Source of the DNA: Aureibacillus halotolerans
GTDB taxonomy: Bacteria; Bacillota; Bacilli; Bacillales; DSM-28697
Length of the DNA: 64,000 bases
Direction: 5' to 3'
NCBI RefSeq assembly: GCF_004363045.1
Contig: NZ_SNYJ01000003.1
Coordinates: 186,001 to 250,000 of the forward strand
Position numbers and translations under genes: made by a program. Below the pieces are notes generated by a model that was given only the letters and a program-made list of their open reading frames with translations, did no database searches and was not told where the DNA came from. Position 1 is the stretch's first letter; each line of letters begins with the position of its first letter. Below, piece by piece: positions 44,074-53,642 of the stretch.

Positions 44074-45537
44074 TTAAGCTTCCTCATTCCATTCATAGAT
44101 CAGCACAGGTTTCCTTGCGGCTCTTGTTTCATCTAAACGCTTAATGACCGTTGTATGTGGCGCTTCTTGAACAAGTTCAGGCGTTTCAATAATTTCTTGC
44201 ACAATCTTCCCTAACGCCTCGGCAAACTCATCTAGCGTTTCCTTTGATTCAGTTTCTGTCGGTTCAATCATCATACACTCTTCGACGTTTAATGGGAAAT
44301 AAATTGTAGGTGGATGATACCCATAATCCAACAACCGTTTTGCAATGTCCAGCACGCGCACACCTAGCTTTTTCTGTGGCTTTCCAGAAACGACAAACTC
44401 GTGCATGCAATGCTCTGGGTATGGCACATCAAACCACTTTGACAGCTTAAGCTTCAAATAGTTGGCATTGATGACCGCCTGAGTGGACACTTCATTTAAT
44501 CCATCTTTGCCCATCGCTAAAATATAGGCATACGCTCGGAGCACGATGCCGATATTGCCATAGTACGAACGAACTCGCCCGATTGAAAGCGGACGATCAT
44601 GCTCCCAATAATACCCCTCTGTTCCCTTTTCCAGCACGGGTTTAGGTAGATAGTCAGCCAGCTCCTTTACAACGCCAACAGGACCAGACCCAGGGCCTCC
44701 ACCGCCATGTGGACCGGTAAATGTTTTGTGTAGATTCAAATGCACGACGTCAAAACCCATGTCTCCTGGGCGCACTTTTCCTAAGATGGCATTCAAGTTG
44801 GCTCCATCATAATAAAGCTTTCCGCCTGCCTGATGAACTATATCAGCCATTTCAATAATGGAGGATTCAAAAAGACCAAGTGTATTCGGGTTTGTTAACA
44901 TTAACGCTGCTGTCTTCTCATTTACGAGCTCCTTTAAATGATCAATATCAACAAGCCCTTGATCATTCGAGCGCACCGTCACTGTCTTGTAACCTGCAAC
45001 ATTAGCAGAGGCTGGGTTTGTTCCGTGAGCTGAATCTGGAACAATCACAGTATCGCGCCCAGAATCCCCTTTTTGTTCATGATAGGCTTTAATCATCATT
45101 AATCCTGCCCATTCTCCATGAGCACCAGCAGCTGGCTGAAGACTGACGCTGTGCATACCGGTAAGTTCCCCTAAAATGGTTTGCATGTCATACAGCATCG
45201 AGAGCATTCCTTGAACGGTTGCTTCTGCCTGATAAGGATGAACATGCGCAAGACCAGGAAGTCGAGCGATCGTTTCATTTATTTTTGGGTTGTACTTCAT
45301 CGTACAAGAACCTAGTGGATAAAAGCTTGTGTCAACGCCGAAATTACGATTGGCGAGACCTACATAATGTCGCATTAGCTGCCCTTCAGATACCTCAGGC
45401 AATCGTGGGGCAGATTCTCTCAAAAATGCCTCTGGAATAGGTTGTTCATCAAGGGCAGGAATATCGCTCTCCGGCAAGGAATACGCGATTCTTCCTTGCT
45501 TAGATATTTCAAACAGAAGGGATTGCTGTTTCTTCAT
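44074..45537 (-). CDS. gcvPB: glycine dehydrogenase (decarboxylating) subunit 2
   Basis: PLP-bearing half of the split P-protein, 487 residues. The Lys that binds PLP lies in [20 protein letters not shown]. Other signatures are [15 protein letters not shown] and [16 protein letters not shown]. It decarboxylates glycine and loads aminomethyl onto the H-protein lipoate. It overlaps gcvPA by 29 bases with GGAGG inside gcvPA. gcvH is not in the window. Confidence 0.97.
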   Translation of the reverse strand: MKKQQSLLFEISKQGRIAYSLPESDIPALDEQPIPEAFLRESAPRLPEVSEGQLMRHYVGLANRNFGVDTSFYPLGSCTMKYNPKINETIARLPGLAHVHPYQAEATVQGMLSMLYDMQTILGELTGMHSVSLQPAAGAHGEWAGLMMIKAYHEQKGDSGRDTVIVPDSAHGTNPASANVAGYKTVTVRSNDQGLVDIDHLKELVNEKTAALMLTNPNTLGLFESSIIEMADIVHQAGGKLYYDGANLNAILGKVRPGDMGFDVVHLNLHKTFTGPHGGGGPGSGPVGVVKELADYLPKPVLEKGTEGYYWEHDRPLSIGRVRSYYGNIGIVLRAYAYILAMGKDGLNEVSTQAVINANYLKLKLSKWFDVPYPEHCMHEFVVSGKPQKKLGVRVLDIAKRLLDYGYHPPTIYFPLNVEECMMIEPTETESKETLDEFAEALGKIVQEIIETPELVQEAPHTTVIKRLDETRAARKPVLIYEWNEEA

Positions 45538-46885
45538 GAGTGATGGCCTCCTTCACGTAGCGGACGAGCTTATCAATATCGTCACGTTTTTTTAATTCAG
45601 TCACACAAATGAGCATCTTTCCAGCATCCTCTGTGTTTGCACGAGCCAGATCAAACCCACCAATGATGCCCTGCTTTAGCAAATGCCTGTTCACGACTGA
45701 CGCAGAAATCTTTGTATCAATGACAAACTCATTAAAGAACGGACCTTCGTATACGATAGGAATACCTGCTGAAGCAAAGGTATTTTTCGCATACTGTGCG
45801 TGGCGAATGTTCTGCTGTGCCATTTCTGCGACACCTTGCTTTCCGAGCGCACTCATCGCCACAGAAGAAGCCAACGCAAACAGTGCATGATTGGAGCAGA
45901 TGTTTGATGTCGCTTTATCGCGACGGATGTGCTGCTCACGGGTTTGCAGCGTTAGCACGTAGCCTCGCTCTCCGTTTTCATCTAACGTCTCCCCAACAAG
46001 ACGCCCTGGCATTTTTCGCATAAACGCCTTTTTCGCTGCAAAAAATCCGCAGTGAGGACCCCCATATTGTGCCGGAATGCCAAATGGCTGTACATCGCCT
46101 ACAACAATATCGGCTCCTGCTTCACCCGGTGGCTTTAGGACGCCTAATGAAAGTGGATTGCTGCTTACAATGAAGAGCGCACCGACAGCTTTTGCTTTTT
46201 CCGCTAATGCTTCTAAATCTTCAATCTGTCCATAAAACGAAGGGGATTGAACGATTAAACATGCTGTATTCTCGTCTAATAGAGGTTCTAGGGCGGCACG
46301 ATCCGTCACGCCATTTGCGTGCGGCGCCAAAACAACATCAAATGCATCGCCACCGCTATACGTCATGAGGACTTCTCTTGATTCAGGATGCACGGCTCCT
46401 GATACGATGACGTTGCGTTTTTTTGTATGATAAGCAGAGAGCTGCGCAGCTTCAGCAAGGGCCGTTGCACCATCATACATTGAGGAATTTGCTAAATCCA
46501 TGCCTGTTAGCTCCGAAATCATTGTTTGAAACTCAAAAATTGCTTGCAGCTCTCCTTGAGAAATCTCAGGCTGGTAAGGTGTGTAGGCAGTGTAAAATTC
46601 TGGTCGAGAGATGACATTGTCGACAACAATAGGTATGAAATGATCATACACGCCGGCTCCTAGAAATGATGTCATGTTTTTCATATGCTGATTTTGCTCC
46701 GCTTTTTCTTGAAAATAAGCTAGCAAATCGGTTTCTGACATGCTCGTTTTAAGATCGCTTTGTAGTATGTCATAGCGCAAATTCGTCGGGATGCTAGAAA
46801 ATAGCTCCTCAACAGATTCAACACCTAAATCTGCGAGCATTTCTGCTTTGTCTGCGTCTGTCATTGGCAAGTAACGATGTTGCAT
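45509..46885 (-). CDS. gcvPA: glycine dehydrogenase (decarboxylating) subunit 1
   Basis: N-terminal half of the split P-protein, 458 residues, related in fold to GcvPB but without the PLP Lys. It begins [20 protein letters not shown] and has [12 protein letters not shown] and [20 protein letters not shown]. Its ATG shares one base with the gcvT stop (TAATG), so all three proteins are coupled. Confidence 0.97.
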   Translation of the reverse strand: MQHRYLPMTDADKAEMLADLGVESVEELFSSIPTNLRYDILQSDLKTSMSETDLLAYFQEKAEQNQHMKNMTSFLGAGVYDHFIPIVVDNVISRPEFYTAYTPYQPEISQGELQAIFEFQTMISELTGMDLANSSMYDGATALAEAAQLSAYHTKKRNVIVSGAVHPESREVLMTYSGGDAFDVVLAPHANGVTDRAALEPLLDENTACLIVQSPSFYGQIEDLEALAEKAKAVGALFIVSSNPLSLGVLKPPGEAGADIVVGDVQPFGIPAQYGGPHCGFFAAKKAFMRKMPGRLVGETLDENGERGYVLTLQTREQHIRRDKATSNICSNHALFALASSVAMSALGKQGVAEMAQQNIRHAQYAKNTFASAGIPIVYEGPFFNEFVIDTKISASVVNRHLLKQGIIGGFDLARANTEDAGKMLICVTELKKRDDIDKLVRYVKEAITHEETAIPSV

Positions 46886-47973
46886 TAGACACCCTCCTCA
46901 ATACGTTTATAAAATGGTAGCTTCACAAGTTTCGCTTCTATTCTTTTGCCTCGGATACTGATCCATACGGATGACCCAAGGGTTAATTCAGCAGGCACGT
47001 ACCCCATCGCAATGGCTTTATCAAGCGTTGGTGATTTTGTCCCGCTCGTCACAACACCAATCGGCTCTTCTGTCGTTTCAGAAGCAAAGATTTCGTAGCT
47101 ATGACGAGCGATCCCCTTGCCAAGCATTTCGAGTCCAACTCGTTTTTTTGTGACTCCGTTCGCTTTTTGATCCGCCAGTGCTTCCTGACCGATATATGGC
47201 ACATCTTTGAACTTCACCGCAAATCCAAGCTTTGCTTCAAGTGGCGTTGTGTTTTCATCTAAATCCTGCCCATATAGAGGCAACGCCGCTTCAAGACGCA
47301 GTGTGTCCCGCGCACCTAACCCACATGGCTTTGCTCCATCCGCCCGCAGCAGCTTCCATACCGTAGCAGCGTGCTCAGAAGGAACATACAACTCAAGCCC
47401 ATCTTCCCCCGTGTATCCTGTTCGAGCGAGAAGCACTTCTGCACCTGCAATTGTTGTCATTCTAAAGGAGAAAGAGGAAAGTTGAACCTCTTCCTTAAGG
47501 ACCTTTTCCATGACATCGATTGCCGTAGGTCCTTGTAATGCAAGCAATGCTGTGCTCTCTGAAATGTCCGTCAATTCACAATCATATTCTTCCGCGTGTG
47601 ATACGAGCCAATCCCAATCCTTCATTCGATTTGCAGCGTTGACTACAAGCCAGTAAGTGTCTGCACTTAACCGGTATACGATTAAATCATCAATGAGTCC
47701 GCCATCCTCTTTGCACAAAAACGTGTATAGAGCTTTCCCTACCGGCTGTAAATCGGTATGGCCCGTGACCATGCGATTCAAAAAAACAGCACTGTCAGGA
47801 CCACTCACTTTAAACTCTCCCATATGAGAGACATCAAACAGTCCTGCCGATTGTCTGACGATTGCATGCTCTTCTTTAATTCCTGAAAATTGCACTGGCA
47901 ATGCCCATCCAGCAAAATCAACAATTTTTCCACCTTCATCTACACATACCTGATGCAGTGGGGTTTGTTTCAT
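46885..47973 (-). CDS. gcvT: aminomethyltransferase (T-protein)
   Basis: A 362-residue folate-dependent enzyme that releases ammonia and makes methylene-THF. Signatures are FAGWALPVQFSGIKEEH, SAGLFDVSHMGEF with the catalytic Asp region, and RTGYTGEDGLELYVP. First gene of the operon; AAGGAG precedes it and a tandem glycine riboswitch lies upstream. Confidence 0.97.
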   Translation of the reverse strand: MKQTPLHQVCVDEGGKIVDFAGWALPVQFSGIKEEHAIVRQSAGLFDVSHMGEFKVSGPDSAVFLNRMVTGHTDLQPVGKALYTFLCKEDGGLIDDLIVYRLSADTYWLVVNAANRMKDWDWLVSHAEEYDCELTDISESTALLALQGPTAIDVMEKVLKEEVQLSSFSFRMTTIAGAEVLLARTGYTGEDGLELYVPSEHAATVWKLLRADGAKPCGLGARDTLRLEAALPLYGQDLDENTTPLEAKLGFAVKFKDVPYIGQEALADQKANGVTKKRVGLEMLGKGIARHSYEIFASETTEEPIGVVTSGTKSPTLDKAIAMGYVPAELTLGSSVWISIRGKRIEAKLVKLPFYKRIEEGV

Positions 47974-48035
47974 TTCAGCTCACTCCTTTGTTGTCAGTAC
48001 ACCTGCTTTTCTTCGTTCACCTTTTTATTGGCAAT

Positions 48036-48087
48036 CAAAAAAAGGACAGCAAAACAGCGTGAGTATCCTCACGAACTGTCCCTGTCC
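48036..48087 (-). terminator. riboswitch-controlled terminator upstream of gcvT
   Basis: On the minus strand GGACAG pairs with CTGTCC, with CGTGAG/CTCACG inside, followed by TTTTTTT. The left arm lies at the end of the second glycine aptamer, so ligand binding can prevent this hairpin. Confidence 0.8.
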
Positions 48088-48270
48088 TTGTCACCTGAGA
48101 GTTTAAGTACACCTTCACTACAAGATTATGTAGAAGGCGACCGTTTCCCCGTTGGCGGCTGCGTAAAGCAGCACTCTCCAGAGAAGCGTCCAACAAGAGT
48201 CTTTTTGCCTGAGAGATTCACGTTAGTTTGCTCCTTCGGCGTCGAATAAATTCGATCTCTCCCCTTGCTG
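48080..48270 (-). ncRNA. tandem glycine riboswitch
   Basis: Two aptamers read on the minus strand. The first starts GGGGAGAGATCG, has CGCCGAAGGAGCAA and ends CTCTCAGGCAAAAAGACTC. The second starts GGAGAGTGCTG, has CGCCAACGGGGAAACGG and ends CTCTCAGGTGACAAGG. A short linker joins them. These are the standard GcvB-type glycine aptamer landmarks. In this class glycine binding usually turns on the glycine cleavage operon. Confidence 0.95.
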
Positions 48271-48379
48271 TCATCCGCAATCATTAAATTTTGAAATCTT
48301 GGTTACACTATGACTAAGCATCTTTATCCTATCATTAAACTAAAGTGATCTTCAACCAGTATTTCAAAGAGGTGCAAAA

Positions 48380-50032
48380 ATGACAGACATTCATTATGAT
48401 ACGGCGTTTGCGGACGGGTTTATGGAACGCTACGAAAAAGACGGCCCTTGGGCAGATTGGACATTGTTCCAACTTCACTTTGAAGCCCAAAACAGTTTGA
48501 GAATTAAAGATTTTGACGAATTGCTTGCTCCGCAGCATCTGCCTGATCTTCATATTTATGAGCATCAAAGAGAGACGGCGGAGAAAGTCATTCAAGAAAT
48601 GAACGGGAAGGCCATTCTAGCTGATGAAGTCGGACTTGGAAAAACGATTGAAGCTGGCCTTATTTTGAAAGAGTATATGATTCGAGGACTTGTGAAGAAA
48701 GTATTAATCTTAACCCCGGCATCTTTAGTCTCACAGTGGGAACGCGAACTCAATTCAAAGTTTTTCATTCCTGCTGTCGCCCAGCGTAAAACCTATGTAT
48801 GGGAACAATGTGACGTCGTTATTTCATCAATGGACACAGCGAAACGCGAGCCACATAGAAGCATCGTTTATGAGCAGGATTACGACATGGTCATCATTGA
48901 TGAAGCCCATCGTTTACGCAACCATAAAACGAAAAACTATGAATTTGTGCGTCACTTGAAAAAAAAGTTTTGTTTGCTATTAACAGCGACCCCGATCCAA
49001 AACAAAGTCGATGAAGTGTTCCATCTTGTGTCTTTATTAAAGCCAGGGCATCTTGGGGATGCCGATAAATGTGCTGAGTTGGCAAGAGGAAAAGGGAATC
49101 CTGATGAATTACGCGACCTTATTGGACGTGTCATGGTTCGAAATCGAAGAGCAGATACGAAAATGGAGTGGCCGAAACGGATCGTTCACACCGAAACTGT
49201 CACAATGTCGGAGGAAGAACAAGGCATTTATGAGCGCATCTCCTCGTTGCGTTCGACGATTGAAGCCTTCGGGCAAAATCCGTTTATGGTCCTCACTTTA
49301 CAAAGAGAGTTCTGTTCGAGCAGAGAGGCGCTCTATCAGACCATTACGAAATATAGTAAAGAACATACATTAAGTGATCGCGACCTATCAACATTGCAAA
49401 CGCTCCTCAATGATATTCAACAACTTCCAGGCCACACGAAAGCAAATAAGACTCTTGAGCTTGTGCAAGGTATTCAAGAGAAAACAGTCATCTTTACGGA
49501 ATACCGTGCCACCCAGCTTTACTTGCAATGGCTCTTCCAGCAACACGGCATTCGCTCAGTTCCGTTTCGTGGAGGCTTTAAACGCGGCAAGAAGGATTGG
49601 ATGCAACAGCTCTTTCGAGACCATGCCGACGTGATGATCGCCACGGAGGCTGGTGGTGAAGGAATCAATTTGCAATTTTGCAGCCATATTATTAACTATG
49701 ATCTCCCTTGGAACCCAATGCGAGTTGAACAGCGTATCGGACGGCTTCACAGATTGGGACAGGAAAATGATGTGAACATCTACAATATGGCTTGCACTGG
49801 CACAATTGAAGAGCGTATCGTTGAACTCCTGTACGAGAAAATCCACCTTTTCGAGCATGTCATCGGCCGACTAGACGATATTTTAGAACGCGTCAACATG
49901 GCAGAGGTGGATGCTCATATCCAAGATATTTTTTCAACTTCTGAGAATGAGGGCGAACGAAAAATCAAAGTGGATAATCTTACATCTGTACTTCAAGAAA
50001 TGTCAAAGGAGGCCTTTCATGAATCAGGTTGA
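48380..50032 (+). CDS. yqhH: SNF2-family helicase YqhH
   Basis: A 550-residue superfamily 2 ATPase. Helicase motif I is DEVGLGKTIEAGLIL (about 84-98), motif II is VIIDEAHRLRNHKTK, motif III LLTATPIQNK, and motifs V-VI include TEAGGEGINLQFCSHIINYDLPWNPMRVEQRIGRLHRLGQ split over about 40 residues. Related to HepA/RapA-like remodelers, but without extra domains. Role in Bacillus not known. Divergent from gcvT and overlapping yqhG by 14 bases. Confidence 0.93.
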   Translation: MTDIHYDTAFADGFMERYEKDGPWADWTLFQLHFEAQNSLRIKDFDELLAPQHLPDLHIYEHQRETAEKVIQEMNGKAILADEVGLGKTIEAGLILKEYMIRGLVKKVLILTPASLVSQWERELNSKFFIPAVAQRKTYVWEQCDVVISSMDTAKREPHRSIVYEQDYDMVIIDEAHRLRNHKTKNYEFVRHLKKKFCLLLTATPIQNKVDEVFHLVSLLKPGHLGDADKCAELARGKGNPDELRDLIGRVMVRNRRADTKMEWPKRIVHTETVTMSEEEQGIYERISSLRSTIEAFGQNPFMVLTLQREFCSSREALYQTITKYSKEHTLSDRDLSTLQTLLNDIQQLPGHTKANKTLELVQGIQEKTVIFTEYRATQLYLQWLFQQHGIRSVPFRGGFKRGKKDWMQQLFRDHADVMIATEAGGEGINLQFCSHIINYDLPWNPMRVEQRIGRLHRLGQENDVNIYNMACTGTIEERIVELLYEKIHLFEHVIGRLDDILERVNMAEVDAHIQDIFSTSENEGERKIKVDNLTSVLQEMSKEAFHESG

Positions 50033-50801
50033 TGTTCAACGCATTACGGAAACATTTTTATTAAGGGCCGGGGCTGAGATGCGACCAGCTCCTCCAGGTA
50101 TGTTGCGCGTCCAGCTCACCGAGGCGCTTGACATGGCCATGATGAACCGGCCTTTTTACTGGCAGTATGTCCGGAAAACGGGTGGGATACCGACACCGAT
50201 GGAGCTCACGCTCAAGCTTGACGCTTCTTCACCCGAACGTGGCGATTTGGTTCATTCTGGCTCACCGCGCTTCCATCAAATTCTCCGTCTTTTAGGAGAG
50301 CAAGCTCAATATATTCGCTTATATGAACAGACGTCAGATGGCCAAGGTACTAAAGAAGGACTGCACCCTTGGCTCGTTTTAAATGTCAAAATTTCATTTG
50401 TTTGCGATCGAAGAAAAGACACTCTCTTATCACTTGGCATACATTTGCTCACAGGAACCGTCCGTGATCATTTTATGGATGACTTGAGAGCGTTGTCACT
50501 GACACCAACACTGCCAGACTACACTTTCACGATCGCGCCTATTATAAAGCCTCAAAGGGCTTTTGAACGGATTGAATACATGTTAAGAGACGCCATTTCA
50601 AATGGAGAAGACGCTTGGGCGACTGAAGCCAACGCACGTATGGCCCAAGACTTGACGTTGCTTGATCGCTTTTACGCACATGAAGAAGAGCTTCCCGAGA
50701 GCTATCATATCGAAAAAAAAGCGATCATTGATCAATTCATGCCAACCATTCAAGTTCACATTGTTAATGGGGGAATGTTTTATTTGCGAGCGTCTGCTTG
50801 A
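50019..50801 (+). CDS. yqhG: YqhG family protein
   Basis: A 260-residue protein with no enzyme motif that I recognise. It begins MNQVDVQRITETFLLRAGAE and has MELTLKLDASSPERGDLVH and the end TIQVHIVNGGMFYLR. It matches B. subtilis YqhG by position and appearance. ATG 50019 has AGGAGG upstream inside yqhH, and the 14-base overlap suggests the two act together. Confidence 0.85.
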   Translation: MNQVDVQRITETFLLRAGAEMRPAPPGMLRVQLTEALDMAMMNRPFYWQYVRKTGGIPTPMELTLKLDASSPERGDLVHSGSPRFHQILRLLGEQAQYIRLYEQTSDGQGTKEGLHPWLVLNVKISFVCDRRKDTLLSLGIHLLTGTVRDHFMDDLRALSLTPTLPDYTFTIAPIIKPQRAFERIEYMLRDAISNGEDAWATEANARMAQDLTLLDRFYAHEEELPESYHIEKKAIIDQFMPTIQVHIVNGGMFYLRASA

Positions 50802-50818
50802 AGAGTCAATTGGCATAC

Positions 50819-50846
50819 AAAAAGCCTCGCTGTGCGAGGCTTTTCG
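50819..50846 (+). terminator. intrinsic terminator of yqhHG
   Basis: AAAAGCCTCGC and GCGAGGCTTTT around TGT, 18 bases past the yqhG stop. Confidence 0.9.
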
Positions 50847-50877
50847 AATACATTAAGCTAAATAAATATTCGTCACT

Positions 50878-50965
50878 TTCGAGACGCAAAGTTGTCTGGC
50901 GTGCGGCGTTGCCATACGGGCAATGTACACCGGACAAAACAATGCAATGACGAAAGCAATGCCAT
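50878..50965 (-). repeat. degraded copy of the 16.6-16.9 kb repeat, inverted
   Basis: GTTGCCATACGGGCAATGTA, then CACCGGACAAAACAATG and GACGAAAGC, is the reverse complement of the core of the units at 16658 and 16788. Confidence 0.6.
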
Positions 50966-51135
50966 CAACGCCTACCGAACATCATAGAGAGTGAAAACGG
51001 CAGAACACCGAACCAGCGATGACTACATGGATGAACAACACGCAGCTGCTTCTCCGGCTTAGGATTCTGTCGATTCATTTCAAATCCGGTAACAAGTTGC
51101 GCCGTAAGGAATTTGACGAAATCATTAACACTCAT
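50965..51135 (-). CDS. yqzE: YqzE family protein
   Basis: A 56-residue protein starting MSVNDFVKFLTAQLVTGFE, with a basic middle and a hydrophobic end WFGVLPFSLSMMFGRR. It resembles B. subtilis YqzE, which also lies next to comG and an aroK-like gene. AGGAGGTGAGCAC precedes the ATG. Function unknown. Confidence 0.85.
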   Translation of the reverse strand: MSVNDFVKFLTAQLVTGFEMNRQNPKPEKQLRVVHPCSHRWFGVLPFSLSMMFGRR

Positions 51136-51204
51136 GTGCTCACCTCCTAAACCAATGACAGAATGTTCAATTTGAAAACGAACATTCTTCACTTAAGTCT
51201 TCCC

Positions 51205-51708
51205 CTAGATAAGGTGGGCTATACGATTCATGACTTCTACAGTGACCTCTTTAGGAGTGAACTCTGATGTAGGAATAACGATCGGTGCTTCGTTGTATAG
51301 CGACAATCGTTGTTCAAACAACGATTGGATTCTCTCTTGCGGATCTCCATCAAGCAACGGGCGATGTGGATCATCTTTCACCCGTTGGTAGATTTCCTCA
51401 GGAGTTACATGCAAAAACACCCAGATGCCTTCTTTTGAAAGCCATTCCCGATTGGCTTTCGATAATACGATACCTCCGCCAGTGGACAGCACCGTTTTTG
51501 AGGTCGTCTCCTTTTGAAGAACCTCTGTTTCAATTTCTCTAAATTGAGCTTCCCCTTTTTCTTGAAAAATTGTCCTAACAGAACATTGATGCAAACGTTC
51601 TATTTCTTGATCTGTATCAATAAAACGGTACCCATATTGCTCAGCAAGTAGCTGACCAACGGTTGTTTTTCCAGCTCCCATAAATCCAGTCAAAAAAATT
51701 ACTGCCAC
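51205..51708 (-). CDS. aroK: shikimate kinase
   Basis: A 167-residue P-loop kinase phosphorylating shikimate. Walker A is FLTGFMGAGKTTVGQLLA. FIDTDQEIER holds the Mg/shikimate Asp, STGGGIVL the glycine-rich loop, and DPHRPLLDG the lid. GTG start with AGGGAA upstream. It follows comGG by 24 bases with no terminator, so read-through from comG is possible. Confidence 0.95.
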   Translation of the reverse strand: MAVIFLTGFMGAGKTTVGQLLAEQYGYRFIDTDQEIERLHQCSVRTIFQEKGEAQFREIETEVLQKETTSKTVLSTGGGIVLSKANREWLSKEGIWVFLHVTPEEIYQRVKDDPHRPLLDGDPQERIQSLFEQRLSLYNEAPIVIPTSEFTPKEVTVEVMNRIAHLI

Positions 51709-51732
51709 GATACGTTCCCTACTTTCATTATG

Positions 51733-52188
51733 TTAATATGCCCTCCATTCTATCACTTTTTCAAGCTCGATGTCGTAGGAAAAATGCGCACGTGCCCACT
51801 CTTCATGATGACCCTCCGCTTTAATCGTGACTTGTAGCAACTCAGATGCATCTGGTTCAATCGTACTTGTGATCGTTCCTTCATCAAAGGTCATCGTCTC
51901 CTTCCAAGACTCCTCTGGCCAACGTTGCTCCTCAGTTTGCTCTTTTTGAATGAGATGAACCGTATAGGCCGCCCCATAATGCAGCAATTGATCCAAGTAA
52001 ATCATCCGCTCTTCACTCATAAATGCCTTTTTGGCAGCGAGATGTACCGTACTAAAATGAAGCATAGCACCGGTTAGAAAGATGGTAAGCAGCAACACTG
52101 ATAAAAAGACAAACCCGTGGTCATTGTGTTTGCTCTCTGTAGAAAAAGGGATTCTGCAGGAAGCTGCTAACTTCATGACCGCTTTCAA
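51733..52188 (-). CDS. comGG: ComGG-like competence protein
   Basis: The last minor pseudopilin gene of the comG operon, up to 151 residues. A hydrophobic N-terminal helix (GFVFLSVLLLTIFLTGAMLHF) follows a basic leader. The rest is a soluble domain ending ELEKVIEWRAY. Sequence is weakly conserved, so the call rests on position and the helix. It overlaps comGF by about 68 bases; the start is either the TTG at 52188 or the ATG at 52176. Confidence 0.75.
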   Translation of the reverse strand: MKAVMKLAASCRIPFSTESKHNDHGFVFLSVLLLTIFLTGAMLHFSTVHLAAKKAFMSEERMIYLDQLLHYGAAYTVHLIQKEQTEEQRWPEESWKETMTFDEGTITSTIEPDASELLQVTIKAEGHHEEWARAHFSYDIELEKVIEWRAY

Positions 52189-52534
52189 ATGTCGTCACCA
52201 CCTTGAGGCCGCCATTTTCCTTTGAAAAAGACATTTGATGTACTTGCTGTAGCACAAGGTCGTGACCCCTTCCATTGACTCGGCGGCGATATTTGTCTTG
52301 ATAGGGTTCATAGGTGACACGTCCGTCTTCGGTTTGTAAAATCAGTGTCGCCTCAACAACGTCTATTTCTGCTGCCGAGTGGTACTCCTCCTTGAGTTGT
52401 CTGATGAACCGGTAATACTCCAGACGCTCTAGATCTGAACGAGGTGATGTATTGATTGTAGTTAACACCCAAGACAGCATACTTAGGCTCATTGTGACGA
52501 TGAGCAGTCCGTAACACACACTAACGACATTCAT
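52121..52534 (-). CDS. comGF: ComGF competence protein
   Basis: A 137-residue minor pseudopilin with one N-terminal helix (VVSVCYGLLIVTMSLSML) and the ComGF segments YRFIRQLKEEYHSAAEI and DKYRRRVNGRGHDLVLQQV. ATG 52534 is coupled to the comGE stop (ATGA) and uses GGGAGG 7 bases upstream. Codons farther upstream are inside comGE. Confidence 0.9.
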   Translation of the reverse strand: MNVVSVCYGLLIVTMSLSMLSWVLTTINTSPRSDLERLEYYRFIRQLKEEYHSAAEIDVVEATLILQTEDGRVTYEPYQDKYRRRVNGRGHDLVLQQVHQMSFSKENGGLKVVTTFESGHEVSSFLQNPFFYREQTQ

Positions 52535-52875
52535 TTCCATTCCTCCCGAATGAGCAACGTACAGCTGGCTTCGAGACCTTCTACTTGAATGGCTTGTACA
52601 CAAAATCGCGGGACTGAATTCCTCTTTTCGATCGCCCATTCATACGTTTGATCACTATCTGTCGGTATATAAACACCTTCGTCTCCTACTAGTGATCCAC
52701 TCCCATGTTGAGTGATAAGCTCCTTGAGCACTTGTAACTGCTCGTAGCGGAGGTCAACTTGGTGTCGATCCTGCAAAACATTCACAGAGACGGGGACAAA
52801 CAGCATTAGAAAAGCGGACAACAACCCCATTGACCAAAGGCTTTCAACAACAAAGGAGCCTCGTTCAGATTTCAT
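52531..52875 (-). CDS. comGE: ComGE competence pseudopilin-like protein
   Basis: A 114-residue protein with a prepilin-like N-terminus, RGSFVVESLWSMGLLSAFL, in which the Gly-Ser-Phe and Glu at +5 fit the ComC peptidase site. A helix and small soluble domain follow. It overlaps comGD by 11 bases and comGF by 4 bases. Confidence 0.85.
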   Translation of the reverse strand: MKSERGSFVVESLWSMGLLSAFLMLFVPVSVNVLQDRHQVDLRYEQLQVLKELITQHGSGSLVGDEGVYIPTDSDQTYEWAIEKRNSVPRFCVQAIQVEGLEASCTLLIREEWK

Positions 52876-53290
52876 AGTACGTCACTCTGCCATTTCCAAC
52901 CGTTAAAGAGATTTGGAATACTTGATCACCTGAAGAGATCTCGTACGAGCCAGCTTTTCTTGACCGACCACTTGCTGTAAACAAATGTGGAATTCTAAAT
53001 GTCGTTGTCTCTATTGAAACATGATCAGGAATGTCATGCTGTTGGGTGAATTGTGGACAGCACGTCCAAGATATTCGGTAGTATTCATCTCTGAAATACA
53101 CTCGCCCTGTTGTTTTATAAAGCTTAGACATATGTTGCGTTTGCCTAAGGTGCGCGGCCACCTGTTCAACGAAATTTGTGAGTTCTTTTTCCTTTGGAGC
53201 AGGAGCTTTTGAAACAATAAGGTATGTCGCAGAAAGCACAAGTGTAAGTGCGATTAATACTTCAATAAGTGTAAAGCCACGATCACCCAC
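52865..53290 (-). CDS. comGD: ComGD competence pseudopilin
   Basis: A 141-residue minor pseudopilin with the classic type IV prepilin motif DRGFTLIEVLIALTL, cleaved after Gly by ComC. The GTG start overlaps the comGC stop by 8 bases and has GGGGGAGAG 7 bases upstream. Confidence 0.93.
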   Translation of the reverse strand: MGDRGFTLIEVLIALTLVLSATYLIVSKAPAPKEKELTNFVEQVAAHLRQTQHMSKLYKTTGRVYFRDEYYRISWTCCPQFTQQHDIPDHVSIETTTFRIPHLFTASGRSRKAGSYEISSGDQVFQISLTVGNGRVTYYEI

Positions 53291-53618
53291 TGCTCGTCTC
53301 TCCCCCTACAACACTCCCATCCTGTATCGTATAAATCGTGCCATTGCTACAAGTATTGGACTGAATATACCCTCCATCCATCAACACTGTAATATCAGCA
53401 GCTGGCTCGCCAATATCGATTTCATATACCTCCATTTGATTCCCTATCACTGTTTTTAACGCTTCACATTCTTTTCCTTCTGCGACACTTTTGTTTTTCG
53501 ATAAATTTGCTACAGTCAGAACGATGAGCACAGAAATAATCACAAGCACAATGAGCATTTCAACAAGCGTAAAACCACGGTCGTTGGTAAGTCGTTTCAT
53601 CCTGTTCTGTTTACACAT
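53283..53618 (-). CDS. comGC: ComGC major competence pseudopilin
   Basis: Major subunit of the DNA-uptake pseudopilus, 111 residues. The prepilin motif is DRGFTLVEMLIVLVIISVL. Two cysteines (KECEAL and SNTCSNG) probably form the intramolecular disulfide known from B. subtilis ComGC. GAGGTG lies 8 bases before the ATG. Confidence 0.96.
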   Translation of the reverse strand: MCKQNRMKRLTNDRGFTLVEMLIVLVIISVLIVLTVANLSKNKSVAEGKECEALKTVIGNQMEVYEIDIGEPAADITVLMDGGYIQSNTCSNGTIYTIQDGSVVGGETSSG

Positions 53619-53642
53619 TGTAAGGACACCTCATTTTTTAAA